Assembly (NCBI GenBank): GCA_041776485.1
Contig: JBHBQE010000006.1
Span: 131,566 to 195,565 of the forward strand
Source: JBHBQE01 sp041776485
GTDB lineage: Bacteria > Bacillota > Clostridia > Lachnospirales > Lachnospiraceae
Direction of reading: 5' to 3'
Length of the DNA: 64,000 bases
Position numbers and translations under genes: made by a program. Shown in pieces: positions 1-8,189 of this stretch; the stretch's first letter is position 1; each line of letters starts with the position of its first letter. The notes beneath the pieces were generated by a model, which saw nothing but the letters and a program-made list of their open reading frames with translations, was not told the DNA's origin and did not search any database.

Positions 1-1325
1 GGGAGGTATTAAACAGAGAGAGAAAGGGAGAATATCTCGGAGAAACAGTTCAGGTTATTCCCCATATTACAGAGGAGATAAAGCATTTTATTAATATGGG
101 AGCCTCTGAGTCGGATTTTCTTATAACAGAAATTGGAGGTACTACAGGGGATATAGAAAGTCAGCCGTTTTTAGAGGCTATCAGACAGATTTCTTTAGAA
201 AAAGGCAAGGAGAATTGTTTGTTTATTCATGTTACTCTTGTACCCTATTTATCAGGCTCAGATGAGCATAAAAGTAAACCCACTCAACATTCCGTAAAGG
301 AGCTGAGGTCTCTTGGCATTTCACCGGATATTATTGTTGCAAGAGTTGATAGAAAGCTTGAGCAGTCTATAAAAAATAAAATTGCGTTGTTCTGCAATGT
401 TAAAAAGGATTGTGTAATTGAAAATCTTACTTTAGACAGTCTTTATGAGGCGCCTATTATGTTGCATGAAAATGGGCTTGATACAGTAGTTTGCAGAGCC
501 TTTAATATTGAGGATAATAAACCTGATATTTCTGAATGGAAGAATATGGTTTCAAGGATAAATAGTCTTAAAAAATCTGTTAAGGTTGCTATTGTAGGGA
601 AATATGTTTCTCTTCATGACGCTTATCTTTCAGTGAGAGAAGCGGTGCTGCATGGAGGTTATGCCTGTGACAGCAACGTGGATTTTCTTTGGGTGGACGC
701 AGAAAAGCTTAATGAAACAAACGTTGAAGCATATTTAGGAGAGGCTGACGGAGTTGTGGTTCCGGGGGGATTTGGAGAAAGAGGAATCGAGGGCAAGGTG
801 CTTGCCTGTCAGTATGCCAGAGAAAAGGATATCCCTTATTTGGGACTTTGTCTGGGAATGCAGATGGCGGTTATTGAGTTTGCCAGAAATGTCTGCGATA
901 TTCCCGATGCTAACAGCAAGGAATTTGAGCCTAACGGTTCGAATTTAGTGATAGATTTAATGGAGGAGCAGCTTTCTATTTTAAGAAAAGGCGGCACCAT
1001 GCGTTTGGGTGCATACCCCTGTAAGGTTAAGAAGTCCACTAAATTATATCATGCTTATAAAACCGAGGATATAAGCGAGAGACATCGTCATAGATTTGAG
1101 TTTAATAATGAGTACAGAGATATGTTTACAGAAAAGGGCCTTACCATTTGCGGAACCTCTCCAGATGACTCCATTGTAGAGGCTGTAGAGGTGTCAGACA
1201 ATCGTTTTCATATTGGTGTGCAGTTCCATCCTGAATTTAAGAGCCGCCCCAATAAGCCCCATCCGTTATTTGTAGAGTTTGTCAATGCAATACTAAGTAA
1301 GGAAGATTATGAAAACAAAAATTAA
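1..1325 (+). CDS. pyrG: CTP synthase, 5' end cut by window edge
   Basis: ATP-dependent amination of UTP to CTP with ammonia from glutamine, in the cytoplasm. The reading frame is open from base 3, before the first ATG at 96, and the residues there (NRERKGEYLGETVQVIPHIT) are typical synthetase-domain sequence, so the gene begins upstream of the window. The synthetase part carries GGTTGDIESQPF. A class I glutamine amidotransferase domain follows, with the nucleophile in GLCLGMQ and the His-Glu pair in QFHPEF near the C terminus. About 440 of the usual 530-540 residues are present. The stop lies 17 bases inside the next gene, so the two are probably translated together. Confidence 0.97.
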   Translation, partial: EVLNRERKGEYLGETVQVIPHITEEIKHFINMGASESDFLITEIGGTTGDIESQPFLEAIRQISLEKGKENCLFIHVTLVPYLSGSDEHKSKPTQHSVKELRSLGISPDIIVARVDRKLEQSIKNKIALFCNVKKDCVIENLTLDSLYEAPIMLHENGLDTVVCRAFNIEDNKPDISEWKNMVSRINSLKKSVKVAIVGKYVSLHDAYLSVREAVLHGGYACDSNVDFLWVDAEKLNETNVEAYLGEADGVVVPGGFGERGIEGKVLACQYAREKDIPYLGLCLGMQMAVIEFARNVCDIPDANSKEFEPNGSNLVIDLMEEQLSILRKGGTMRLGAYPCKVKKSTKLYHAYKTEDISERHRHRFEFNNEYRDMFTEKGLTICGTSPDDSIVEAVEVSDNRFHIGVQFHPEFKSRPNKPHPLFVEFVNAILSKEDYENKN

Positions 1326-2433
1326 AGGAATAATAATATTTTTAGCGTTAATAATGGCTGTATCTGCCGGAGTGAATGCTGCGGGAACCACTGTTATAGA
1401 TATTTCCAGCAAAGATATTAAGGTGGGGGACAGTTTTAAGGTCAATATAAGAGCCACAGAAGCCGGAGAAATGGAGATTTTATATGACTCCAGAGTAATA
1501 AAGGCTGTAGGAACCAGCGCAAATCAAATCAGCAGTACTTCCCATTCTGTTACGGTAAACGGACAAAATGTTACCGTTAATTTTGAGGCAAAGGCAGAGG
1601 GCACATCCGGAGTGATTGTTAAATCCCCAAGTCTTACGGGAAGCAGTATTTCCGTGAAGGTTGCACCGGTAAGCAGCAGTACTGCAGGCACAGCTCAGGT
1701 AACCGGAACAGAGGGTGAACAACATAATGCAGATACTTCGGATACGGTAAAAGAGCCTATAGCGGAAATACCATCTCCACAGCTTCCTCAAGAAGATTAT
1801 ATTGGTAATGAAAATGGTTATGTAATTCCTATGGAGAAAGCACCATTTTCTGAAAGTTTAGTTAAATCTGAGTTTAAGTTTAATGATAAAACCTTTAGTG
1901 GATATCAGTTTGCAGGCGCTGAAAGCAGTTTTTATTATTTCTATGGCATTAATGAGGGAAATATTGAAGGGTGGTATTTTTATGATCATATTACAGGTAA
2001 GCTGGGACCTGCTGATGTTAATACATTATCGTTAATCGGAGATAATGTAAAGACGGGCAATAAAGGTGAGGGAAAGAAGCTCTTTGGATTGGATTTTACT
2101 CCTGATATATTTATATATGCGGCAATTTTCTTTGTTGTTATTATGATTATTGTATTTATCATAAATATTATCCTTAAAAAACGTGAGGAAAATATGGATT
2201 TTGCATACGATGACGATGAGGATATTGATTTGGTTTTTGAGCATATAGAAAAGAGTGAGAAGAAGGAAAATAAAAGCAACAAGAATTTGCACTCTGTGGA
2301 GGAGGCTAAATCAGAAGGTAAGAATGCGGACTCCATTTATAATGGTATAAAGGGTGATGAATTAATTGACGAACTGATTAAAAAGGCATCAAAGGATAAG
2401 GATATAAAGATAATTAATCTGGACGATTTATAA
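1309..2433 (+). CDS. Cohesin-like domain membrane protein
   Basis: A 374-residue secreted, membrane-anchored protein of unknown function. It has an N-terminal signal peptide (hydrophobic stretch ending near VNAAG) and then about 90 residues of beta-rich sequence resembling a cohesin or type-I Ig fold. A Ser/Thr/Pro-rich linker and a second globular part (about residues 165-255) follow. A single transmembrane helix lies near residues 265-287, and the last 85 residues are highly charged and should be cytoplasmic. It overlaps pyrG by 17 bases and sits 19 bases ahead of clpC, so it is probably in one operon. The fold assignment is from sequence pattern only. No dockerin or cellulosome gene is visible nearby, so an adhesin or sensor role is equally possible. 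Confidence 0.85.
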   Translation: MKTKIKGIIIFLALIMAVSAGVNAAGTTVIDISSKDIKVGDSFKVNIRATEAGEMEILYDSRVIKAVGTSANQISSTSHSVTVNGQNVTVNFEAKAEGTSGVIVKSPSLTGSSISVKVAPVSSSTAGTAQVTGTEGEQHNADTSDTVKEPIAEIPSPQLPQEDYIGNENGYVIPMEKAPFSESLVKSEFKFNDKTFSGYQFAGAESSFYYFYGINEGNIEGWYFYDHITGKLGPADVNTLSLIGDNVKTGNKGEGKKLFGLDFTPDIFIYAAIFFVVIMIIVFIINIILKKREENMDFAYDDDEDIDLVFEHIEKSEKKENKSNKNLHSVEEAKSEGKNADSIYNGIKGDELIDELIKKASKDKDIKIINLDDL

Positions 2434-2452
2434 TTATATTTAAGGAAATATT

Positions 2453-4912
2453 ATGAAGTATACTCATTTTATGAATGTGGCTTTTAACAGAGCCAAGAGA
2501 ATATCTAAGAAATTAAATCACGATTATATTGGAACAGAGCATATACTTCTGGCACTTTTAAGTGTTAAGGAAAGTATAAGCGGGGTAATTCTTGCCAGGG
2601 CAGGTCTGAGGGAGGAAAACCTCCTTAATTTAATGAAAGATTTAATATCATTAAATACAGGGGATACTGCCATTAAGGATAGGTCAGGCTATACTCCCAA
2701 GCTTAATTTAGTTATAGAACTGGCAAAACGAGAAGCTGCTATGAGTCATTGCGATGAGGTAGGTACTGAGCATATGCTTTTGGCACTTCTTCGCACACCG
2801 GATTGTGCCGCCACAAGGCTCCTTGCCTCTATGGAAGTTAATATTCAAAAACTTTTCCAAAGCATAATAGAGGCAATGGGAGAGGAGGGGGATATCTACA
2901 GGGAGGAACTGGCAAATCTGCAGTCTAATATCGGGTCAGGAGAAACTCCTATGCTTGACAGATTCTCCAGAGATATTACCTATATGGCAAGTGTTGGTGA
3001 ATTAGACCCTTGCATTGGCAGAGAAAAGGAAATAGAAAGATTAATGCAGATCCTTTCCAGAAGAAGCAAAAACAATCCTTGTCTGATTGGAGAACCGGGT
3101 GTTGGCAAGACCTCTATTGTTGAAGGGTTAGCACAGATGATTGTGGATGAGCTGGTACCGGAGAGGCTGAGGAACGTTAGACTTTTAGCATTGGATTTAT
3201 CAGGAATGGTGGCAGGAACCAAATACAGAGGTGAGTTTGAGGAAAGAATAAAGGGACTTATTGATGAGGTGACCGGCAGAAAAGATGTGATTTTATTCAT
3301 TGATGAATTACATACTTTAATCGGCGCGGGAAATGGCTCCGGGTCACTAGATGCCGCCAATATATTAAAACCTGCCCTTGCCAGGGGAGATATTCAAACC
3401 ATAGGTGCTACCACAGTATCTGAATACAGGAAGTATATAGAAAAGGACGCTGCCCTTGAGAGAAGGTTTCAGCCTATTATGGTAGAAGAGCCCAGTTTGG
3501 AGGAAACCAAACAGATTCTTAATGGACTTAAATACAGATATGAAGAGCACCATGGACTTACTATCAGCGATGAGGCGGTTAATGCGTGTGCGGAGCTGTC
3601 TGAGCGCTATATAACCGACAGGTTTTTGCCGGATAAGGCTATTGATATAATGGATGAAGCTGCGGCAAAAAAGAAGTTGTTTTCCTATAAGCCTAAAAAA
3701 AGGGACTTTAATCTTGAAGAGGATATTAATATTCTTGAGGAAAGATTAGAGGGGGCTTTAAGTGAGGATAGGATTGAAGAGGCTATACTTATAAAAAAAG
3801 AGCTGGATGATTTAAGAGATAAATTTGAGAAGTTCAAAAAGTCTGCCGGCAGAAAAAATCAATCTAAAAAAATTGTACTGACAGGCAGTGATATCACAGA
3901 GGTTATTTCCGTGTGGACAAGGATTCCTGTTAGCAAGTTAAATGAATCTGAGGCAACTAAACTCAGGAATTTAGAAAAGACTTTGCATAAGAGAATTATA
4001 GGTCAGGAGGATGCGGTAAATGCCCTTTCCAGAGCTGTAAGACGAGGAAGGGTCGGCCTTAAGGATAAAAACAGACCAATAGGTTCCTTTTTATTCTTAG
4101 GTCCTACAGGTGTGGGAAAAACAGAGATTTCCAAGGCGTTGGCAGAGGCGGTTTTTGGCAATGAGGATAATATGATAAGAGTGGACATGTCAGAGTATAT
4201 GGAAAAACACTCTGTATCCAAAATGATAGGCTCACCTCCCGGATATGTCGGCTATGAGGAGGGGGGACAGTTGTCTGAAAAGGTTAGGAGAAATCCGTAT
4301 TCCGTTATTTTATTTGATGAAGTAGAAAAAGCACATCCTGATATATTTAATGTACTTCTTCAGGTGTTGGATGATGGTTTTGTAACAGATGCTCAGGGAA
4401 GAAAGGTTGATTTTAAAAATACAATTATTATTATGACCTCGAATGTGGGCGCTAGGGATATTATTGAGCCGAAAAAGCTGGGATTTTTGTCAGACAAGGA
4501 TGAAAATATTGACTTTGAGAGGATGAAGTCCAAGGTTATGGAGGAGCTTAAAAATCAATTTAAGCCGGAGTTTTTGAACCGTATAGATGAAACCATAGTT
4601 TTCAGGGCATTAAATAAAAAGGATATGAGAGACATACTCTCCCTTATGACTAAGGAATTGATTAAAAGATGTAAGAGCCAAATGGCTATTAATCTCGATA
4701 TAAGACCCTCTGTTAAAGACTATATTGTGGAAAATGCCTTTGATAAAAAATATGGTGCCAGACCTCTTAGAAGAAAAATTCAAGTCGAGTTGGAGGATTT
4801 ATTGGCAGACGAGATATTAAATAAAAGGATTTCTCAGGGCGACAGCGTAACCGCTACCATAAAAAATAAAAAAATAGTTTTTGTTAAAAAAGGTTCAGAT
4901 GTTAAAAAATAA
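2453..4912 (+). CDS. clpC: ClpC-type AAA+ unfoldase
   Basis: ATP-dependent unfoldase that normally feeds the ClpP protease; a cytoplasmic hexamer. The 819 residues show the double Clp N repeat (about 1-145), AAA module 1 with Walker A GEPGVGKTS near residue 213 and Walker B ILFIDELH, a short UVR-like coiled middle region (about 415-470), AAA module 2 with GPTGVGKTE near 550 and ILFDEVEKAH, and the D2-small domain with KKYGARPLRR. The short middle region fits ClpC rather than ClpB. The mcsA, mcsB and ctsR genes that flank clpC in Bacillus are absent here. radA follows with overlap, as is common in clostridia. Confidence 0.95.
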   Translation: MKYTHFMNVAFNRAKRISKKLNHDYIGTEHILLALLSVKESISGVILARAGLREENLLNLMKDLISLNTGDTAIKDRSGYTPKLNLVIELAKREAAMSHCDEVGTEHMLLALLRTPDCAATRLLASMEVNIQKLFQSIIEAMGEEGDIYREELANLQSNIGSGETPMLDRFSRDITYMASVGELDPCIGREKEIERLMQILSRRSKNNPCLIGEPGVGKTSIVEGLAQMIVDELVPERLRNVRLLALDLSGMVAGTKYRGEFEERIKGLIDEVTGRKDVILFIDELHTLIGAGNGSGSLDAANILKPALARGDIQTIGATTVSEYRKYIEKDAALERRFQPIMVEEPSLEETKQILNGLKYRYEEHHGLTISDEAVNACAELSERYITDRFLPDKAIDIMDEAAAKKKLFSYKPKKRDFNLEEDINILEERLEGALSEDRIEEAILIKKELDDLRDKFEKFKKSAGRKNQSKKIVLTGSDITEVISVWTRIPVSKLNESEATKLRNLEKTLHKRIIGQEDAVNALSRAVRRGRVGLKDKNRPIGSFLFLGPTGVGKTEISKALAEAVFGNEDNMIRVDMSEYMEKHSVSKMIGSPPGYVGYEEGGQLSEKVRRNPYSVILFDEVEKAHPDIFNVLLQVLDDGFVTDAQGRKVDFKNTIIIMTSNVGARDIIEPKKLGFLSDKDENIDFERMKSKVMEELKNQFKPEFLNRIDETIVFRALNKKDMRDILSLMTKELIKRCKSQMAINLDIRPSVKDYIVENAFDKKYGARPLRRKIQVELEDLLADEILNKRISQGDSVTATIKNKKIVFVKKGSDVKK

Positions 4913-6260
4913 AAAGTCAGTTTTCTTTTGTAAAAACTGTGGTTATGAGTCAGGTAAATGGGAAGGGCGCTGTCCTGCCTGTAATGAATGGAATACCTTT
5001 ACTGAGGAAACTGTAAGCGTTGTTTCTGCCAAATCTAAAAATAATAATCCGACGATTTCACTTTCCAGAGTAAAGGCAGGGGAAAATATAAGAGTTAAAA
5101 CCTTCATAGAGGAGTTTGACAGAGTTTTGGGAGGAGGGATTGTTCCCGGGTCTTTGGTGTTAATTGGAGGTGATCCGGGGATTGGAAAGTCCACTCTTTT
5201 ATTGCAGCTATGTCTGGTGCTGAATCAGGATACAAAAATCATATATTGCTCCGGTGAGGAAAGCCCCGGGCAGATTAAAATGCGTGGGGATAGAATGGGT
5301 AATTTCTCTGATAATGTATTGTTGTTATGTGAAACGGATATAGACTGTATAACTGCAAGTATTGAAAGGGAAAATCCGAGTCTGGTTATTATAGACAGTA
5401 TTCAGACCATGTATTCGCCGGAGTCAGCCTCACTGCCGGGAAGTGCTTCTCAAATACGGGAGTCCACAAATATATTTATGAGACTTGCAAAGGAGAAGAA
5501 TATTCCTATTTTCCTTGTGGGGCACGTTACGAAGGAGGGTGCCGTTGCAGGACCGAAAATGCTTGAGCATATGGTGGATACCGTACTGTATTTTGAGGGG
5601 GATAAAACCGCCTCTTACAGGCTCCTTAGAAGCGTAAAAAATAGATTTGGATCTACCAATGAAATCGGTGTTTTTGAAATGAGACAAAACGGGCTGGTGG
5701 AGGTGAAAAATCCTTCAGAGTTCCTGCTCAAGGGACGTCCCAAAGACGCCAGCGGTTCTGTGGTGACCTGTACACTGGAGGGGAGCAGACCTCTTTTGAT
5801 GGAGGTTCAGGCACTTATATGTAAAAGTAATTTTGGCATGCCAAGACGCTCTGCCTCCGGCTGTGATCCCAATAGAATAAATCTATTAATGGCAGTATTA
5901 GAGAAGCGGTTGTCCCTGCCCCTTAGCGAATATGACGCATTTATAAATATTGCAGGAGGGATGAGAGTAAAGGAGCCGGCAGTTGATTTAGGAATAGTGC
6001 TTGCTATTTTATCCAGTTACAAAAATAAGGTCTTTAACGATAGCTTTATCTGTTTTGGTGAAGTGGGATTAAATGGAGAAATTCGCTCTGTTACTCAGGG
6101 TGAAACCAGAGTTAAGGAAGCGGAAAAACTGGGATTTAAAAATTGTATATTGCCTAAGGGCTCTGTAAGCAAGGAAACCTACAATGGAAATGTAAAGTTA
6201 TTTGAAATAGAAAATGTATCCCAGGCATATAATATGATTGACCCCAAAATAAAAAAATGA
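4899..6260 (+). CDS. radA: DNA repair protein RadA
   Basis: RecA-like branch-migration ATPase acting in recombinational repair. Motifs in order are an N-terminal zinc finger with cysteines 11, 14, 25 and 28, Walker A GGDPGIGKST, the RadA-specific KNRFG motif, and a C-terminal Lon-protease-like domain. ATG 4899 was chosen because an AAAAGG lies just upstream and it leaves 453 residues, the usual length; a TTG at 4881 in the same frame would add six residues. The start overlaps the clpC 3' end by 14 bases. The stop codon TGA at 6258 doubles as the extended -10 element of the next promoter. Confidence 0.96.
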   Translation: MLKNKKSVFFCKNCGYESGKWEGRCPACNEWNTFTEETVSVVSAKSKNNNPTISLSRVKAGENIRVKTFIEEFDRVLGGGIVPGSLVLIGGDPGIGKSTLLLQLCLVLNQDTKIIYCSGEESPGQIKMRGDRMGNFSDNVLLLCETDIDCITASIERENPSLVIIDSIQTMYSPESASLPGSASQIRESTNIFMRLAKEKNIPIFLVGHVTKEGAVAGPKMLEHMVDTVLYFEGDKTASYRLLRSVKNRFGSTNEIGVFEMRQNGLVEVKNPSEFLLKGRPKDASGSVVTCTLEGSRPLLMEVQALICKSNFGMPRRSASGCDPNRINLLMAVLEKRLSLPLSEYDAFINIAGGMRVKEPAVDLGIVLAILSSYKNKVFNDSFICFGEVGLNGEIRSVTQGETRVKEAEKLGFKNCILPKGSVSKETYNGNVKLFEIENVSQAYNMIDPKIKK

Positions 6261-6266
6261 TATAAT
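6238..6266 (+). promoter_or_regulatory. Promoter of tRNA-Trp, inside the radA 3' end
   Basis: TTGACC at 6238-6243, a 17-base spacer, and TATAAT at 6261-6266. The TGA at 6258-6260 makes an extended -10 (TGATATAAT) and is also the radA stop codon. The predicted start site is near 6273, five bases before the mature tRNA. Confidence 0.85.
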
Positions 6267-6277
6267 TAAAAGGTTGT

Positions 6278-6348
6278 AGGGGATTGGTCAAATGGCATGA
6301 CAGGAGTCTCCAAAACTCTTAGTGGGAGTTCGATTCTCTCATCCCCTG
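6278..6348 (+). tRNA. tRNA-Trp (CCA anticodon)
   Basis: A full cloverleaf can be drawn. Acceptor AGGGGAT pairs with ATCCCCT at 6341-6347, D stem GTCA/TGAC, anticodon stem GGAGT/ACTCT around loop CTCCAAA (anticodon CCA at 6310-6312), and T stem GGGAG/CTCTC around TTCGATT. The discriminator is G, as expected for tRNA-Trp. The 3' CCA is not encoded (TCA follows), so it must be added after transcription. Confidence 0.96.
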
Positions 6349-6350
6349 TC

Positions 6351-6377
6351 AGTAGTGACCTTGTCACTACTTTTTTA
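6351..6377 (+). terminator. Intrinsic terminator of tRNA-Trp
   Basis: A perfect 9-bp stem AGTAGTGAC / GTCACTACT with a 3-base loop, followed by six T. It begins two bases after the tRNA discriminator. Confidence 0.92.
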
Positions 6378-6406
6378 TTGACAAGATATATTTATTGTTA
6401 TATCAT
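6378..6406 (+). promoter_or_regulatory. Promoter of the Ser/Thr kinase operon
   Basis: Consensus TTGACA at 6378-6383, a 17-base spacer, and TATCAT at 6401-6406. The -35 box touches the T-run of the preceding terminator. This separates the kinase from tRNA-Trp transcription and shows that the kinase does not start at the ATG inside the tRNA. Confidence 0.8.
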
Positions 6407-6446
6407 CCTGTATATCTTTTTATTTCTTGCCCGTCGGGCATATTGC

Positions 6447-8189
6447 TTGAATAGAAATACCATTTTTAATAAGTATATTATTATTGGCAAGTTAGGCACT
6501 GGCGGAATGTCAAAGGTCTATCTTTCCTATGATATTTTTCTTAAAAAGAAGTGGGCTGTTAAGGTAATCAATAAATCAAATCAGGATTATTTACAGGAAG
6601 CCCGAATTATGAAGGATTTAAGTCATCCGCTGCTTCCAAGGATAGTAGAAATTCTGGAGGATAGGGATAGTGCATATATTGTTATGGACTATATTGAGGG
6701 GATTTCCCTCAATAATATCCTTAAGAAAAAAACAGATCTTAATAGAGATAAAATAATAGTTATATTTAGAGAATTAGCAGATATATTAATCTATCTTCAT
6801 TCCAGAAAGCCCCCGATTATTCATGGAGACATAAAGCCAGGAAATATTATTTTAACAGATACGGGAGTGAGATTAATTGATTTTGGCATTGCCTTAAAGG
6901 GTACAGTAGATTACTCGAATAACAGTTTTGGCAGTAAGGGTTATATTGCCCCGGAAATATTGAGGGGTAAGAAAAAGAGTATAAAAAGTGATATATATTC
7001 TCTGGGAATGTGTATGTACTTAGTTATTAACGGTAAATTTCCAAGTGATGAATCTGTAGAAACAAAGCGGTTTAATGGGGTGCAATCTCATTTCCTGCAG
7101 GAAATAATTGAAAAATGTACATGTAAAAGTCCTAAAGATAGATACAGCTCTGTAAAAGAATTAAGAAATGATTTAATAAAATATCAGACGGTATACTGTA
7201 GTGGTTTATCTAAAGGAGAACAACATAATACATATACGAAAGAGGATAAACAATATTTTGCAGGAAAAAATTTATGCAAATGCTCTACAGGGTTTTTCAA
7301 TACAGTCTTATCTAAGGGAAATTTAGGGGAAAAGATAAAATATAGAATTTACCTGGCGGCAATAATATCTTTTGCTGTGATAATAGTATTTTTTAGGGGG
7401 TTTTTAAGTATAAATATTTTGGATAAAACATCAGGTGACTCAAAATATGAAAGGCTTATTTTCACTGCTAAAACTACAGCAAATATGCAGGATCGGCAAA
7501 ATATTTATAGCAGTATAACGGAGAAATATCCCGGGAATACAGATGTATATTTTTTGATTATTCAAGATATAAAGAGTGATTTATGCTTTACCTTGGAGGA
7601 AGAAAAATTCTTGATCCAAAAATTAAATATAAATTTAAATAATATAAAAACAAGTGACAAATATGGGGAATTATTATATTCAATAGGAAGATTATATTGG
7701 TTTTATTATGACAATGAAAGTATAACAGGAAAGATAAGTGCAAGCTTTTGGTTTGAAGAGGCAAAGGCGTTCTTAGATACAAATTCTAAAGAATACGGCG
7801 AGGCTTCAGTATGTGCAGATATCGGAATGTTTTATCAGGACATTAATACTAATATAAAGGAATATAAAGATAAGGGCACTTATGGAGATTTATTTGAAAA
7901 ATTAGAGAGTTTATGGGAAATTGCAGAGGCAGAAAATGATAATACGGCAGGTTTTGAGGCTGTAAGGATTTATTCCGGATTAATAAATGCCTACTGTGAA
8001 GAATTTTTAAGAGACGGTATAGATAAGGAACAAATGATGGCTTTATACAAAAAATATAATTTAATTTTAATAAATAGCAAATATATAAATAAGGATTTGA
8101 TATTAGTAAAAGATGAGCTTAAAAACAAAATGGAGTCTGCGAAAAATACAATAGAAAGAATATATGAGGAGGCAGAAAATGAATTATAG
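6447..8189 (+). CDS. Membrane Ser/Thr protein kinase (PknB-like)
   Basis: A eukaryotic-type protein kinase of about 580 residues. From a TTG start at 6447 the kinase domain spans about residues 10-255: glycine loop GTGGMSKVY (17-25), Lys39 in AVKV, helix-C Glu51, catalytic HGDIKPGN (126-133, with HGD in place of HRD), DFG at 145-147 and APE at 168-170. A single transmembrane helix lies near 300-320. The C-terminal 260 residues are helical, probably TPR-like and outside the cell, with no PASTA repeats. The longer open frame begins inside tRNA-Trp and is not credible. No Shine-Dalgarno sequence is seen; a small GC hairpin (6428-6440) sits just ahead of the start. The next gene overlaps or abuts it, which suggests a joint role. 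Confidence 0.9.
   Translation: MNRNTIFNKYIIIGKLGTGGMSKVYLSYDIFLKKKWAVKVINKSNQDYLQEARIMKDLSHPLLPRIVEILEDRDSAYIVMDYIEGISLNNILKKKTDLNRDKIIVIFRELADILIYLHSRKPPIIHGDIKPGNIILTDTGVRLIDFGIALKGTVDYSNNSFGSKGYIAPEILRGKKKSIKSDIYSLGMCMYLVINGKFPSDESVETKRFNGVQSHFLQEIIEKCTCKSPKDRYSSVKELRNDLIKYQTVYCSGLSKGEQHNTYTKEDKQYFAGKNLCKCSTGFFNTVLSKGNLGEKIKYRIYLAAIISFAVIIVFFRGFLSINILDKTSGDSKYERLIFTAKTTANMQDRQNIYSSITEKYPGNTDVYFLIIQDIKSDLCFTLEEEKFLIQKLNINLNNIKTSDKYGELLYSIGRLYWFYYDNESITGKISASFWFEEAKAFLDTNSKEYGEASVCADIGMFYQDINTNIKEYKDKGTYGDLFEKLESLWEIAEAENDNTAGFEAVRIYSGLINAYCEEFLRDGIDKEQMMALYKKYNLILINSKYINKDLILVKDELKNKMESAKNTIERIYEEAENEL

Noticed and set aside
6297..6446. N-terminal 50-codon extension of the kinase starting at an ATG
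   Set aside because: The ATG lies inside tRNA-Trp, and a terminator and a new promoter separate it from the kinase domain.
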